A stretch of DNA of 64,000 nt from Robiginitalea sediminis (GTDB lineage: Bacteria > Bacteroidota > Bacteroidia > Flavobacteriales > Flavobacteriaceae): the NCBI RefSeq assembly GCF_002198115.1, contig NZ_NGNR01000001.1, positions 124,001 to 188,000 of the forward strand. Reading direction: 5' to 3'. The translations under genes were made by a program, and so were the position numbers. This document shows, one piece after another, positions 42,847 to 51,465 of the stretch. Within the stretch, counting starts at the first letter, position 1, and each line of letters opens with the position of its first letter. A model generated the notes under the pieces. That model did not search any database, was not told where the DNA came from, and was given only the letters and a program-made list of their open reading frames with translations.

Positions 42847-43974
42847 ATGGAATTATTCGACGTTTACCCCCTCTACCCCATTACACCCGTACAGGGCCGG
42901 GGTGCCTGGATTACCGACCAGAAGGGAGACCGCTACCTGGACCTCTACGGCGGGCATGCCGTTATTTCCATTGGCCACAGCCACCCGCATTTCGTCCGTG
43001 GGGTGGAAAACCAGTTGCGAACCCTGGCCTTCTACAGCAATTCCATCGAAAACCCGCTCCAACAGGCCCTGGCCCAAAAACTTGGGGAGATGTCCGGGTT
43101 GGAGGACTACCAGCTCTTTTTGTGCAACTCGGGCGCCGAGGCCAATGAAAACGCCCTGAAACTGGCCTCCTTCCACACCGGGAAGTCCAGGGTTATCGCC
43201 TTTAAAAACAGCTTTCACGGGCGGACCTCCGCCGCGGTTGCCGCAACGGACAACAAGGCTATCGTAGCCCCGCTCAATGCCGGGCACCCGGTAACCTTCC
43301 TGGAGATGAACCACCCGGAAGCCCTGGAAGCAGAACTCCGCAAAGGGGATGTCTGCGCCGTTATCCTGGAGGCCATCCAGGGGGTGGGCGGGCTGGATAT
43401 GGCCACCCCGGAATTCCTGGAGGCTGTAAGCCGGCAGTGTGCCGCCCACGGGGCGGTCTTTATCGCAGACGAAGTCCAGTGCGGGTTCGGCAGGAGCGGC
43501 CGGTTTTTTGCCTTCCAGCACAGCGCGGCTACCCCGGGCATCATCAGTATGGCCAAGGGGATGGGCAATGGCTTCCCCGTGGGGGGCATCCTGATCCACC
43601 CGGACATCAGGCCCTCGCATGGGCTGCTGGGCACCACCTTTGGCGGCAACCACCTGGCCTGTGCCGCAGCCCTGGCGGTCCTGGAAGTCTTGGATTCTGA
43701 AGGCCTGGCAGAACATGCCCGGCAGATGGAAGCCTATTTCCGCAAAGGGGTAGCCGGGATAACAGCAGTGACCCAGGTAAAGGGAAAGGGCCTGATGCTG
43801 GGGCTGCGCCTGGACCGGGAAGTGGCAGCCCTCCGCCGCAGGCTCATTTTCGAACACCGCATTTTTACCGGCAGCGCCAAGGACAAAAACCTCCTTCGCA
43901 TCCTGCCGCCCCTGAATATCAAACCCGAAGAACTCGACCTGCTTTTTGCAGCCCTGAAACAGGAACTGGCATGA
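42847..43974 (+). CDS. argD: Acetylornithine (or succinylornithine) aminotransferase
   Basis: The 375-residue class III aminotransferase contains NSGAEANENALKLASFHTG, HGRTSAAVAATDN, FIADEVQCGFGRSGRFFAFQ and the PLP lysine in IISMAKGMGNGFPVGGI. It transfers an amino group from glutamate to the N-acyl glutamate semialdehyde. Its stop overlaps the argF' start (ATGA at 43971). Some members also use succinylated substrates; the sequence alone does not separate these. Confidence 0.93.
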   Translation: MELFDVYPLYPITPVQGRGAWITDQKGDRYLDLYGGHAVISIGHSHPHFVRGVENQLRTLAFYSNSIENPLQQALAQKLGEMSGLEDYQLFLCNSGAEANENALKLASFHTGKSRVIAFKNSFHGRTSAAVAATDNKAIVAPLNAGHPVTFLEMNHPEALEAELRKGDVCAVILEAIQGVGGLDMATPEFLEAVSRQCAAHGAVFIADEVQCGFGRSGRFFAFQHSAATPGIISMAKGMGNGFPVGGILIHPDIRPSHGLLGTTFGGNHLACAAALAVLEVLDSEGLAEHARQMEAYFRKGVAGITAVTQVKGKGLMLGLRLDREVAALRRRLIFEHRIFTGSAKDKNLLRILPPLNIKPEELDLLFAALKQELA

Positions 43975-44912
43975 ACCATTTTTGCGACATTGACGACATA
44001 GACGACCTCTCTGGATGGCTGGCCCGCGGGAAGGCCCTGGCGCTGGACCAGGGGGCCCTGGGTACCCCCGGAAAGGGGAAAACACTCTGCCTGCTCTTTT
44101 TCAACAACAGCCTCCGCACCCGCCTGAGCACCCAGATGGCAGCCCGAAGGCTGGGGCTTGAGGTCATTGTGATGAATTTTGGGGCCGAAGGCTGGCAGCT
44201 GGAGTATGAGGACGGCACAGTCATGGACGGTGGCAAGGCCGAACACATCCGCGAGGCCGCCCGGGTGGTAGGGACCTACGCCGACCTGATCGGGGTACGG
44301 GCCTTTGCCGGGTTGCAGGACCGGGAAGCGGATTATGCAGAACAGGTCCTCAAGGGCTTTGCCCGTCACAGCGGGGTACCTGTCCTCAACATGGAGAGTG
44401 CCACGGCCCACCCCCTGCAGGCCCTGGCGGACGCCCTTACTGTAGAAGCGTACCGGAAAACGGACCGGCCCAAGGTTGTGCTCTCCTGGGCACCCCACCC
44501 GAGGGCCCTGCCCCAGGCCGTCCCGAATTCGTTTGTGCGGATGATGCGCCGCATGCCGGTAGACCTGGTGGTGACCCATCCGGAAGGCTATGAACTGGCC
44601 CCGGAAATCACCGGGGGTGCCCCTGTGGTCTACAACCAGGAAGAAGCCCTTAAAAATGCCGATTTCGTATACGTCAAGAACTGGAGCAGCTATACCCGGT
44701 ACGGGCAAATCCTCACCCAGGATCCGGGCTGGATGATGACAAGGAACAAACTCGGGACTGCGCAGTTTATGCACTGTTTACCCGTACGCCGAAACGTGGT
44801 GGTGGAAGACGCCGTGCTGGACTCCGCCCAGTCCCTGGTTATCCACCAGGCGGCCAACCGTACGCGCTCCGCCCAGCTTGCCCTGGCCCACCTATTGGAA
44901 TCGAACGCTTAA
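43971..44912 (+). CDS. argF': N-acetylornithine/N-succinylornithine carbamoyltransferase (ArgF' type)
   Basis: The 313-residue transcarbamylase has the carbamoyl-phosphate motif FNNSLRTRLSTQMAA (in place of the STRT of ordinary ArgF), the VVLSWAPHPRALPQAVPNSF segment, and MHCLPVRRNVVVEDAVLD. These features fit the Bacteroidota/Xanthomonas ArgF' branch, which acts on acylated ornithine rather than free ornithine. Which acyl group (acetyl or succinyl) is not decidable here by eye. It fits the following M20 deacylase (argE). Confidence 0.92.
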   Translation: MNHFCDIDDIDDLSGWLARGKALALDQGALGTPGKGKTLCLLFFNNSLRTRLSTQMAARRLGLEVIVMNFGAEGWQLEYEDGTVMDGGKAEHIREAARVVGTYADLIGVRAFAGLQDREADYAEQVLKGFARHSGVPVLNMESATAHPLQALADALTVEAYRKTDRPKVVLSWAPHPRALPQAVPNSFVRMMRRMPVDLVVTHPEGYELAPEITGGAPVVYNQEEALKNADFVYVKNWSSYTRYGQILTQDPGWMMTRNKLGTAQFMHCLPVRRNVVVEDAVLDSAQSLVIHQAANRTRSAQLALAHLLESNA

Positions 44913-44917
44913 CCCGT

Positions 44918-45703
44918 ATGGCTGTGAAAACACCTGTTTCCATTGTAAAAATCGGAGGGGCCTTCCTGGAAGAACCGGAACTGGCCTCAACCTTCTACCG
45001 GAATTTTGCCGGCATGCCTGGGTTGAAAGTCCTGGTACACGGGGGTGGCAAGCGCGCCACCGAGCTGAGCCGGCAACTGGGGCTGGAACCCAGGATGGTG
45101 AACGGGCGCCGCATTACCGATGAGGCAAGCCTGGAGGTAGCCGTGATGGTCTATGCCGGATGGGCCAACAAATCCATGGTTGCTGCCCTGCAGGCCCTGG
45201 GATGCCCTGCCCTGGGCCTCAGCGGGGCCGATGCCGACCTGATCCGGGCCCGTAAGCGGCCCGTGGCCGAGATCGACTACGGGTATGTGGGAGATATCGA
45301 AGCCGTTCGGGAAGAGGCCCTCCACGGGATGCTGCAGGCGGGGTGGGTCCCGGTATTCTGCGCCCTGACCCACGACGGGAAGGGCCAGATGCTCAACACC
45401 AACGCCGATACCATTGCCGCCGCCCTGGCCGTGGCCCTCTCCTCACGGTATGAGACCCGCCTGTATTACTGCTTTGAGAAACCAGGTGTGCTCACAGATA
45501 TCGAGGACCCCGCTTCTCACGTGGCCGTCCTGGACCGGAAGCGGTACGATGCCATGGTGGCATCGGGCCAGATTGCCACCGGGATGCTCCCCAAACTCCA
45601 CAATTGCTTCCAGGCCCTGGAAAAAGGCGTAGGACAGGTGCGTATCGGCCTGCCCGACATGTTGTTGCCCGGGGCTGAAACCTTTACCTCCATCTGCCTA
45701 TGA
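44918..45703 (+). CDS. argB: Acetylglutamate kinase
   Basis: The 261-residue amino-acid kinase has VSIVKIGGAFLEEPE, VLVHGGGKRATELSRQLGL and LNTNADTIAAALAVAL. It phosphorylates N-acylglutamate, the second step of the pathway. It starts 5 bases after argF' and overlaps argE by 4 bases. Confidence 0.94.
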   Translation: MAVKTPVSIVKIGGAFLEEPELASTFYRNFAGMPGLKVLVHGGGKRATELSRQLGLEPRMVNGRRITDEASLEVAVMVYAGWANKSMVAALQALGCPALGLSGADADLIRARKRPVAEIDYGYVGDIEAVREEALHGMLQAGWVPVFCALTHDGKGQMLNTNADTIAAALAVALSSRYETRLYYCFEKPGVLTDIEDPASHVAVLDRKRYDAMVASGQIATGMLPKLHNCFQALEKGVGQVRIGLPDMLLPGAETFTSICL

Positions 45704-46767
45704 AATCCATCGAAACCCTCACCAAAAGCGCGATAGAGCTGCTCAAAGACCTAATTGCCATCCCTTCCTTTTCCGGGGAGGAAGACCAGACGGCCAGCCG
45801 TATCGGAGCGTGGCTGTCCGGGCACGGCATCCCCTTTGAGCGAAAGGGCAACAATATTTATGCCTTTAACCAGCATTTTGAGCAAGGCAAGCCTCTGCTG
45901 CTGATGAATTCCCACCACGATACGGTCAAACCGAACAGCGCCTACACCCGGGACCCCTTTACCCCGGTGGTCGAAGACGGGAAGCTCTACGGCCTGGGCA
46001 GCAACGACGCCGGAGGGCCCCTGGTTTCCCTCCTGGCTGCCTTTGCCTACTGGTACCCCAGGGAAAACCTGAGCCACAACATCGTAATGGTGGCTTCTGC
46101 GGAAGAGGAAAACTCAGGGCCCAACGGGTTGGGCAGCATGCTGCCCGTCCTGCCTGAAATAAACGTGGCTATTGTGGGGGAGCCCACCCTGCTGGAACTG
46201 GCCATAGCCGAAAAAGGGCTGGTGATTTTCGATGCAGAAGTACACGGGACCCCCTCCCATGCCGCCCACCCCAATGACAACAACGCCCTGTATAACTGCA
46301 TCCCCGTCCTGGAATGGTTCAGGAACTACCGGTTTGAAAAGGTATCCGAAGTGCTGGGGGAGGTAAAGATGACCGTTACCCAGATCAACGGCGGGACGCA
46401 GCACAATGTAGTCCCGGCTAAGGTAGATCTGGTGGTGGACGTCCGGGTGAATGATTGCTATACCAACCAGGAAGTCGCCACCCTCTTGCAGGAACAGGCG
46501 CCCTGCCGGATGAACCCCCGGTCACTCCGGTTGAATTCCTCTTCCATCCCAGCGGACCACCCCCTGGTGCAGGCGGGAGTGGCCCTGGGTCGCGGGACCT
46601 ATGGTTCCCCCACCCTCTCCGACCAGGCGGTCCTCAGCTGCCACTCCTTGAAACTCGGCCCGGGAGACAGCCGGCGGTCGCACTCGGCAGATGAGTATAT
46701 CTTTGTCTCGGAAATTGAAGAAGGCATTGCACTGTATATCGATATGTTAAACGGGTTTTTGAAATAA
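45700..46767 (+). CDS. argE: M20-family deacylase, probable N-acetylornithine/N-acetylcitrulline deacetylase
   Basis: The 355-residue metallopeptidase-fold enzyme has the metal motifs LLMNSHHDTVKPN (H, D), LYGLGSNDAGGPLVSLL, and VMVASAEEENSGPNGLG (catalytic Glu). A GTPSHAAHPNDNNALYN dimerisation segment follows. In the ArgF' pathway it would release the acyl group from citrulline instead of ornithine. It lies between argB (ATGA overlap) and argH (31-base gap). Confidence 0.92.
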   Translation: MKSIETLTKSAIELLKDLIAIPSFSGEEDQTASRIGAWLSGHGIPFERKGNNIYAFNQHFEQGKPLLLMNSHHDTVKPNSAYTRDPFTPVVEDGKLYGLGSNDAGGPLVSLLAAFAYWYPRENLSHNIVMVASAEEENSGPNGLGSMLPVLPEINVAIVGEPTLLELAIAEKGLVIFDAEVHGTPSHAAHPNDNNALYNCIPVLEWFRNYRFEKVSEVLGEVKMTVTQINGGTQHNVVPAKVDLVVDVRVNDCYTNQEVATLLQEQAPCRMNPRSLRLNSSSIPADHPLVQAGVALGRGTYGSPTLSDQAVLSCHSLKLGPGDSRRSHSADEYIFVSEIEEGIALYIDMLNGFLK

Positions 46768-46798
46768 CCCCGCACCAACTGGCTAAAACCAAGAAGAC

Positions 46799-48082
46799 AT
46801 GAAGCTTTGGGAAAAAGGACTGAAAACCGATGAGAAGATAGACCGCTTTACGGTGGGCAATGACAGGGAACTAGACCTGCTCCTGGCGAAATACGATGTG
46901 ATTGCCTCCAAGGCGCATTGTAAAATGCTGCACGCCATAGGCCTGCTCACCGAGCAGGAACAGACGGCCCTGCTGACCGAGTTGGACGGGATTGGCAAAA
47001 GCATCGAGGCCGGGCGTTTCACCATTGAGGAATCCTTCGAGGACATGCACTCCAAGATCGAATACCTCCTCATAGAGAAGCTGGGGGATACGGGCAAAAA
47101 AATTCACACGGCCCGCTCCAGGAACGACCAGGTGCTGGTGGCACTCCAGCTCTATGTAAAGGAGGAGCTCACGACCATCAAGGGGCTGGTCCTGGAACTA
47201 TTCGATGTGCTGCTGGGGCTGGCAGACCAGCACAAGGCTTTGCTGCTGCCCGGGTACACCCACCTGCAGGTGGCCATGCCCTCATCCTTCGGACTCTGGT
47301 TTTCGGCCTATGCCGAAAGCCTTATCGACGATATGATCCTGCTCAATGCCGCTTACCACATTGCCGACCAGAACCCCCTTGGCAGTGCCGCAGGCTACGG
47401 GAGTTCCTTTCCCATAGACCGGGAGATGACCACCGGGGAAATGGGATTCAGCACCCTGAAATACAATGTGGTTGCCGCGCAGATGGGCAGGGGTAAGGTG
47501 GAAACCTCTACCGCAAGGGCCCTGGCCTCCACAGGCGCTACCCTGGCTAAAATGGCCATGGATATCTGCCTGTACATGAACCAGAATTTTGACTTTATCT
47601 CCTTTCCGGACGACCTGACCACAGGCAGCAGCATCATGCCCCACAAGAAAAACCCGGACGTTTTTGAGTTGGTACGCGGCAAGTGCAACACCCTGCAGGC
47701 CCTGCCCAATACGTTGTCCCTGTTGCTGACCAACCTTCCCAGCGGGTACCACCGGGACCTACAGCTCACCAAGAACAGCCTGATCCCCGCTATTCAGGAG
47801 CTTAAGGCCTGCCTGGACATTACCACCTTCAGCCTGAAAAAGGTTCGGGTAAGGGAAGACATCCTTCAGGACCCCAAATACAACCTGCTCTTTACGGTAG
47901 ATGCGCTCAACGAACTCGTGAAAAAGGGCACCCCGTTCCGGGATGCTTACAAGGAAGTCGCCTCGGTAGTGGAGAAAGGCCAATTCGAGGCCCCGAAGGA
48001 TGCCAGGCATACCCATTTGGGGAGCCTGGGCAACCTGGCCCTGGATAAAATCCGGGAAAAAATGGATGCCTTTTCCAAATAA
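46799..48082 (+). CDS. argH: Argininosuccinate lyase
   Basis: The 427-residue protein has HTARSRNDQVLVALQLY, PGYTHLQVAMPSSFG, and the signature GSSIMPHKKNPDVFELVRG, all typical of the fumarase/aspartase superfamily branch ArgH. It splits argininosuccinate to arginine and fumarate, the last step. It is the last gene of the operon; no strong terminator is seen behind it. Confidence 0.95.
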   Translation: MKLWEKGLKTDEKIDRFTVGNDRELDLLLAKYDVIASKAHCKMLHAIGLLTEQEQTALLTELDGIGKSIEAGRFTIEESFEDMHSKIEYLLIEKLGDTGKKIHTARSRNDQVLVALQLYVKEELTTIKGLVLELFDVLLGLADQHKALLLPGYTHLQVAMPSSFGLWFSAYAESLIDDMILLNAAYHIADQNPLGSAAGYGSSFPIDREMTTGEMGFSTLKYNVVAAQMGRGKVETSTARALASTGATLAKMAMDICLYMNQNFDFISFPDDLTTGSSIMPHKKNPDVFELVRGKCNTLQALPNTLSLLLTNLPSGYHRDLQLTKNSLIPAIQELKACLDITTFSLKKVRVREDILQDPKYNLLFTVDALNELVKKGTPFRDAYKEVASVVEKGQFEAPKDARHTHLGSLGNLALDKIREKMDAFSK

Positions 48083-48139
48083 TCTCGGGGCCACTTTGGG
48101 ATTTCCCTATCTTTAGGATACAACCAAGCGTATCCCACC

Positions 48140-48574
48140 ATGTTCAGCTTAGTGTACAGGTCAGTTGCCAAACCGGATTTCAACCTGGACAGGATCGAGC
48201 AAATGCTGGCCAAAGCGAAAGAAAACAATAACCGCCTGGACATTACCGGCTGCCTGCTCTACTACGATGGGGAATTTATCCAGTACCTGGAGGGGAACCA
48301 GATTAAGGTCCTCACCCTTTTCGACAAAATCAAAGCCGACCCGCGTCACCGGGACGTGGAACTGCTCAGCTACGGGGAACGGGAAGGCCGTGTCTTCGAC
48401 ACCTGGGATATGGCCTTTGAGAATTTCTACGGGGAGAATGTCCAGTTTGCCCACCTTAGAATGGTAGTAGGGGAATTCCTGAATTTCAATAAGGTAGCGC
48501 TGGAAGACAACCCCTCCAATGGGGTTTTCTGGGAGTCTGTGGGGCAGTTGTTACGTCAGGGTACTGCCCAATAA
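48140..48574 (+). CDS. BLUF-domain blue-light photoreceptor
   Basis: The 144-residue protein is a stand-alone BLUF domain. The flavin-site residues are at exact family spacing: Y6 (LVYRSVA), N30 (ENNNRLDITG), Q48 (GEFIQYLEG), W89 (FDTWDMAF). It binds FAD and changes shape in blue light. A short C-terminal helix follows; there is no attached output domain, so it must act on a partner. The next gene converges on it with an 8-base gap. Confidence 0.95.
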   Translation: MFSLVYRSVAKPDFNLDRIEQMLAKAKENNNRLDITGCLLYYDGEFIQYLEGNQIKVLTLFDKIKADPRHRDVELLSYGEREGRVFDTWDMAFENFYGENVQFAHLRMVVGEFLNFNKVALEDNPSNGVFWESVGQLLRQGTAQ

Positions 48575-48581
48575 GGAAGGG

Positions 48582-49460
48582 CTACTTCAACATCCCCAGA
48601 TTGATCACCTCCTGGGGGGTCAGGTGTCGCCAATGCCCACGGGGTAAATCCTTTTTGGTAAGGCCTGCAAATACCACGCGGTCCAGGCGCACCACCTCAT
48701 ACCCAAGGTGTTCGAATATCCGGCGCACAATGCGGTTGCGGCCGCTGTGGATCTGGATCCCAACCTCGCGCTTACTTCCCCCGTCTATGTAATCGACAGC
48801 GTCTACGGCTATGGGCCCATCCTCCAGGGTAAGGCCCTCCCGGACCTGTTTCAGGTGTTCTGCCTTGAAGTTCGTATCGAGTTCCACGTGGTAAATCTTA
48901 CGTACCCCGTGTTTGGGGTGGGTGAGCTTTTTGGCCAGATCACCGTCGTTGGTGAACAACAAAAGGCCGGTGGTGTTCCGGTCCAGGCGCCCTACCGGTA
49001 CCAGGCGGGCGTTGCTGGCCCTGGAGATCAGTTCCATGACCGTACGACGGCCTTTCTCGTCCTTGGTGGTGGTAATGAAATTCTTGGGCTTGTTCAGCAG
49101 CACATACTCCTTGCGCTCCTGCCGCAACAGGCGGCCATCGAACCGGACCTCGTCCGTGGGCTGTACCTTGTAGCCCATTTCGGTAACGGTTTTGCCGTTT
49201 ACCGTTACACTGCCCGCAGCAATAAAAGTATCGGCCTCCCGCCGGGAACAAATGCCTGCATTGGCAATAAAACGGTTCAGGCGGATCAGGCCCGGGGTCC
49301 CTTCCGGGCCGTGGGCCTTTTTGGGCACGGGGGCATTGCCCCGCGAATAACTCTTGCGCCTGAAATTACCACCCTGCCTGCCGGAAGCCTTCCGGCCAGC
49401 AGAAGCTCCGGACCGCACACTGCGCTTGCGGCCACTTCCTTTATTTTCTCGTGTACTCAT
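48582..49460 (-). CDS. rluB: rRNA pseudouridine synthase, RsuA/RluB/RluE family
   Basis: An N-terminal basic, disordered extension of about 55 residues is followed by an S4 RNA-binding domain (IRLNRFIANAGICSRREADTFI) and the catalytic domain with VGRLDRNTTGLLLFTNDGD (the Asp in RLD). HPKHGVRKIYHVEL and GRNRIVRRIFEHLGYEV complete the core. The family modifies 23S rRNA. The basic extension is typical of Bacteroidota members. Confidence 0.9.
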   Translation of the reverse strand: MSTRENKGSGRKRSVRSGASAGRKASGRQGGNFRRKSYSRGNAPVPKKAHGPEGTPGLIRLNRFIANAGICSRREADTFIAAGSVTVNGKTVTEMGYKVQPTDEVRFDGRLLRQERKEYVLLNKPKNFITTTKDEKGRRTVMELISRASNARLVPVGRLDRNTTGLLLFTNDGDLAKKLTHPKHGVRKIYHVELDTNFKAEHLKQVREGLTLEDGPIAVDAVDYIDGGSKREVGIQIHSGRNRIVRRIFEHLGYEVVRLDRVVFAGLTKKDLPRGHWRHLTPQEVINLGMLK

Positions 49461-49508
49461 AAATTCCGGGTCAAAGGTAGGGAATAATCCATCGGAAAAA
49501 CCCAGGGG

Positions 49509-50414
49509 TCATAGCAATCGGTCCAGGACCAGGTCCACATCGATGAGCAGGATGCCAAACACCCCGGAAACAATGACAAACTTCAGGATGTTGTGCAGCC
49601 ACACATAATGGCTTTTGAAACGGGCCCGCCACATCAGCACCAAAAACAGCAGCAGCAGCAGGCTGCAGGCTATAAAATACAGGTACATGTACCCCACCTC
49701 GAAATACCGGACCAGTAAATAGGCAGGGATCAGGGCCGCAAGAATCAAGAAAGTCACGCACCCCTTGGTAAAGGTGGTGCCATAGCGCACCGCAACGGTC
49801 TGGTATCCCTGTGCCAGGTCTCCAGTAAGGTTTTCCATATCCTTGATCATTTCCCGGCTCCAGATGAGCAGGAACAGGAATAGGGCATGGACAAAAATCA
49901 CCGTCTCAAAATTCTTGTAATAGACGAACACGGCAAAGAACGGGGCAATGGCCAGGGTAGCCGAAACGAGGTTGCCCAGGAAAGGGATGCGTTTGAGGCG
50001 GTGGGAATAGATCCAGATCCCAAAAATGTAGGCGGCAAAAAAGAAGGCCGCCCGGAAGGAGACGTAGCTAGCCGTAAGGACAGAGGCAAAATTGAGCACA
50101 AAATAAGCCTGGATTTTGGTCCGCTGGGGCACCAGGCGGTCCAGCATGCTTTTCCGTGGCTTGTTGATCAGGTCCTTCTCCGAATCGTAGAAACTATTGA
50201 TGATATACCCGGCAGCGATAACCATGGCCGAGGAGAGCACAATCAGAAAAAGGTTCACATCCAGGACTACCTGCCGCAGAGGGAGGTCCGGGGAGAGAAT
50301 GTAGATGGAGGCCAGGTACTGCGCAAGTGCAATTACCAGGATGTTATAGCCACGCACAATGGACACGAGGCTAAGGGCCTTCAGCAGGAGCAGGCGGTTT
50401 TTACGGCTCAGCAT
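49509..50414 (-). CDS. UbiA-family prenyltransferase
   Basis: The 301-residue protein has about eight membrane helices. It has the two Asp-rich motifs of UbiA enzymes: INSFYDSEKDLINKPRK and REMIKDMENLTGD. In Flavobacteriia this group is usually annotated as geranylgeranylglycerol-phosphate-type transferase. It moves an isoprenoid chain to an acceptor; which one is not shown. It is next to the mevalonate kinase gene (12-base gap), which fits supply of its substrate. Confidence 0.85.
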   Translation of the reverse strand: MLSRKNRLLLLKALSLVSIVRGYNILVIALAQYLASIYILSPDLPLRQVVLDVNLFLIVLSSAMVIAAGYIINSFYDSEKDLINKPRKSMLDRLVPQRTKIQAYFVLNFASVLTASYVSFRAAFFFAAYIFGIWIYSHRLKRIPFLGNLVSATLAIAPFFAVFVYYKNFETVIFVHALFLFLLIWSREMIKDMENLTGDLAQGYQTVAVRYGTTFTKGCVTFLILAALIPAYLLVRYFEVGYMYLYFIACSLLLLLFLVLMWRARFKSHYVWLHNILKFVIVSGVFGILLIDVDLVLDRLL

Positions 50415-50426
50415 GCCGGATGGGTC

Positions 50427-51365
50427 TTAGAAATTGTATACCACCTCCAGGCGGTGCCCGCTAAGCGCTTCCCGGGCTTTGCTAAGGTCTTCGGTAAACC
50501 CGAGGATATACCCCCCGCCACCGGAACCGCAGAGTTTCAGGTAGTACGCATTGGTTTCGATGCCATGCTGCCAGAGCTGGTGGAACTCCTTGGGGATCAT
50601 GGGTTTGAAGTGGTCCAGGACCACATGGGAAAGCTGTTTGATGTTGCCAAACAAGGACTTGACATTCCCGCTTACAAAGTCCTCCACACAGGCATCGGAA
50701 TACTTGATGAACTGGTCTTTAAGGACCTTGCGGAACCCTTCCTGTTTCATCTTCTCCATAAAAATCTGCACCATGGGTGCTGTCTCCCCAACGGTCCCGC
50801 TGTCCAGCAGGAACACGGCCCCTTTCCCCTCCGGGTTCTGGGACGGGATACTGGTAGACTCTATGTGGTCCCTGGAATGGATCAGGATGGGAAGGCTCAG
50901 GTAGCTATTAAGCGGGTCCAGGCCGGAGGATTTTCCATGGAAAAAGGATTCCATAACGGAAAAAATGCCCTTGAGCTGCAGCAGCTTCTCCCGGGTGAGA
51001 TTTTCCAGGACCGTAATTTTATCGTGGGCGTAACGGTCGTATACGGCAGCCACCAGCGCCCCGCTGCTCCCTACTCCATACCCCTGGGGGATGGAGCTGT
51101 CGAAATACATGCCCTCATCCAGATCCCTGTGGAATTGCTCCAGGTCAAAGACCGGGAGGTTTTCTTCGGACGGACCCAGGTGTTCCAGGTAGGCCGCAAA
51201 CTTCCTGAGGTTTTCATTAGAGGTGCGGGCTGCACCTCTCAGGTCGGAATCCTTTTTCAGGGCGCCTTTAAAAAAGTTATACGGGATGGACAGCCCCCGG
51301 GAATCCTTGATGATACCGTATTCGCCGAAGAGCAGAATTTTAGAATAGAACAGGGGTCCTTTCAT
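50427..51365 (-). CDS. mvk: Mevalonate kinase-like GHMP kinase
   Basis: The 312-residue GHMP kinase starts with LFYSKILLFGEYGIIKDSRGL (substrate loop). It has the ATP motif GYGVGSSGALVAAVYDRY, the segment SFFHGKSSGLDPLNSYLS, and the C-terminal KLCGSGGGGYILGF. These match mevalonate kinase. It phosphorylates mevalonate in the isoprenoid pathway. It sits between mvaD and the UbiA gene on the same strand. Confidence 0.9.
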   Translation of the reverse strand: MKGPLFYSKILLFGEYGIIKDSRGLSIPYNFFKGALKKDSDLRGAARTSNENLRKFAAYLEHLGPSEENLPVFDLEQFHRDLDEGMYFDSSIPQGYGVGSSGALVAAVYDRYAHDKITVLENLTREKLLQLKGIFSVMESFFHGKSSGLDPLNSYLSLPILIHSRDHIESTSIPSQNPEGKGAVFLLDSGTVGETAPMVQIFMEKMKQEGFRKVLKDQFIKYSDACVEDFVSGNVKSLFGNIKQLSHVVLDHFKPMIPKEFHQLWQHGIETNAYYLKLCGSGGGGYILGFTEDLSKAREALSGHRLEVVYNF

Positions 51366-51465
51366 ACACGAGCAACCATATGCGGGTCAAAAATACGAAA
51401 CTTTAAGTGAAAGTAACTGAAACGTATCGACTTAGCAAAATTTTATGAAAGGCTGCCACCCTTTC

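Noticed and set aside
49887-51410. 507-residue + strand open frame
   Set aside because: Antisense to the UbiA and mevalonate kinase genes, both with intact motifs.
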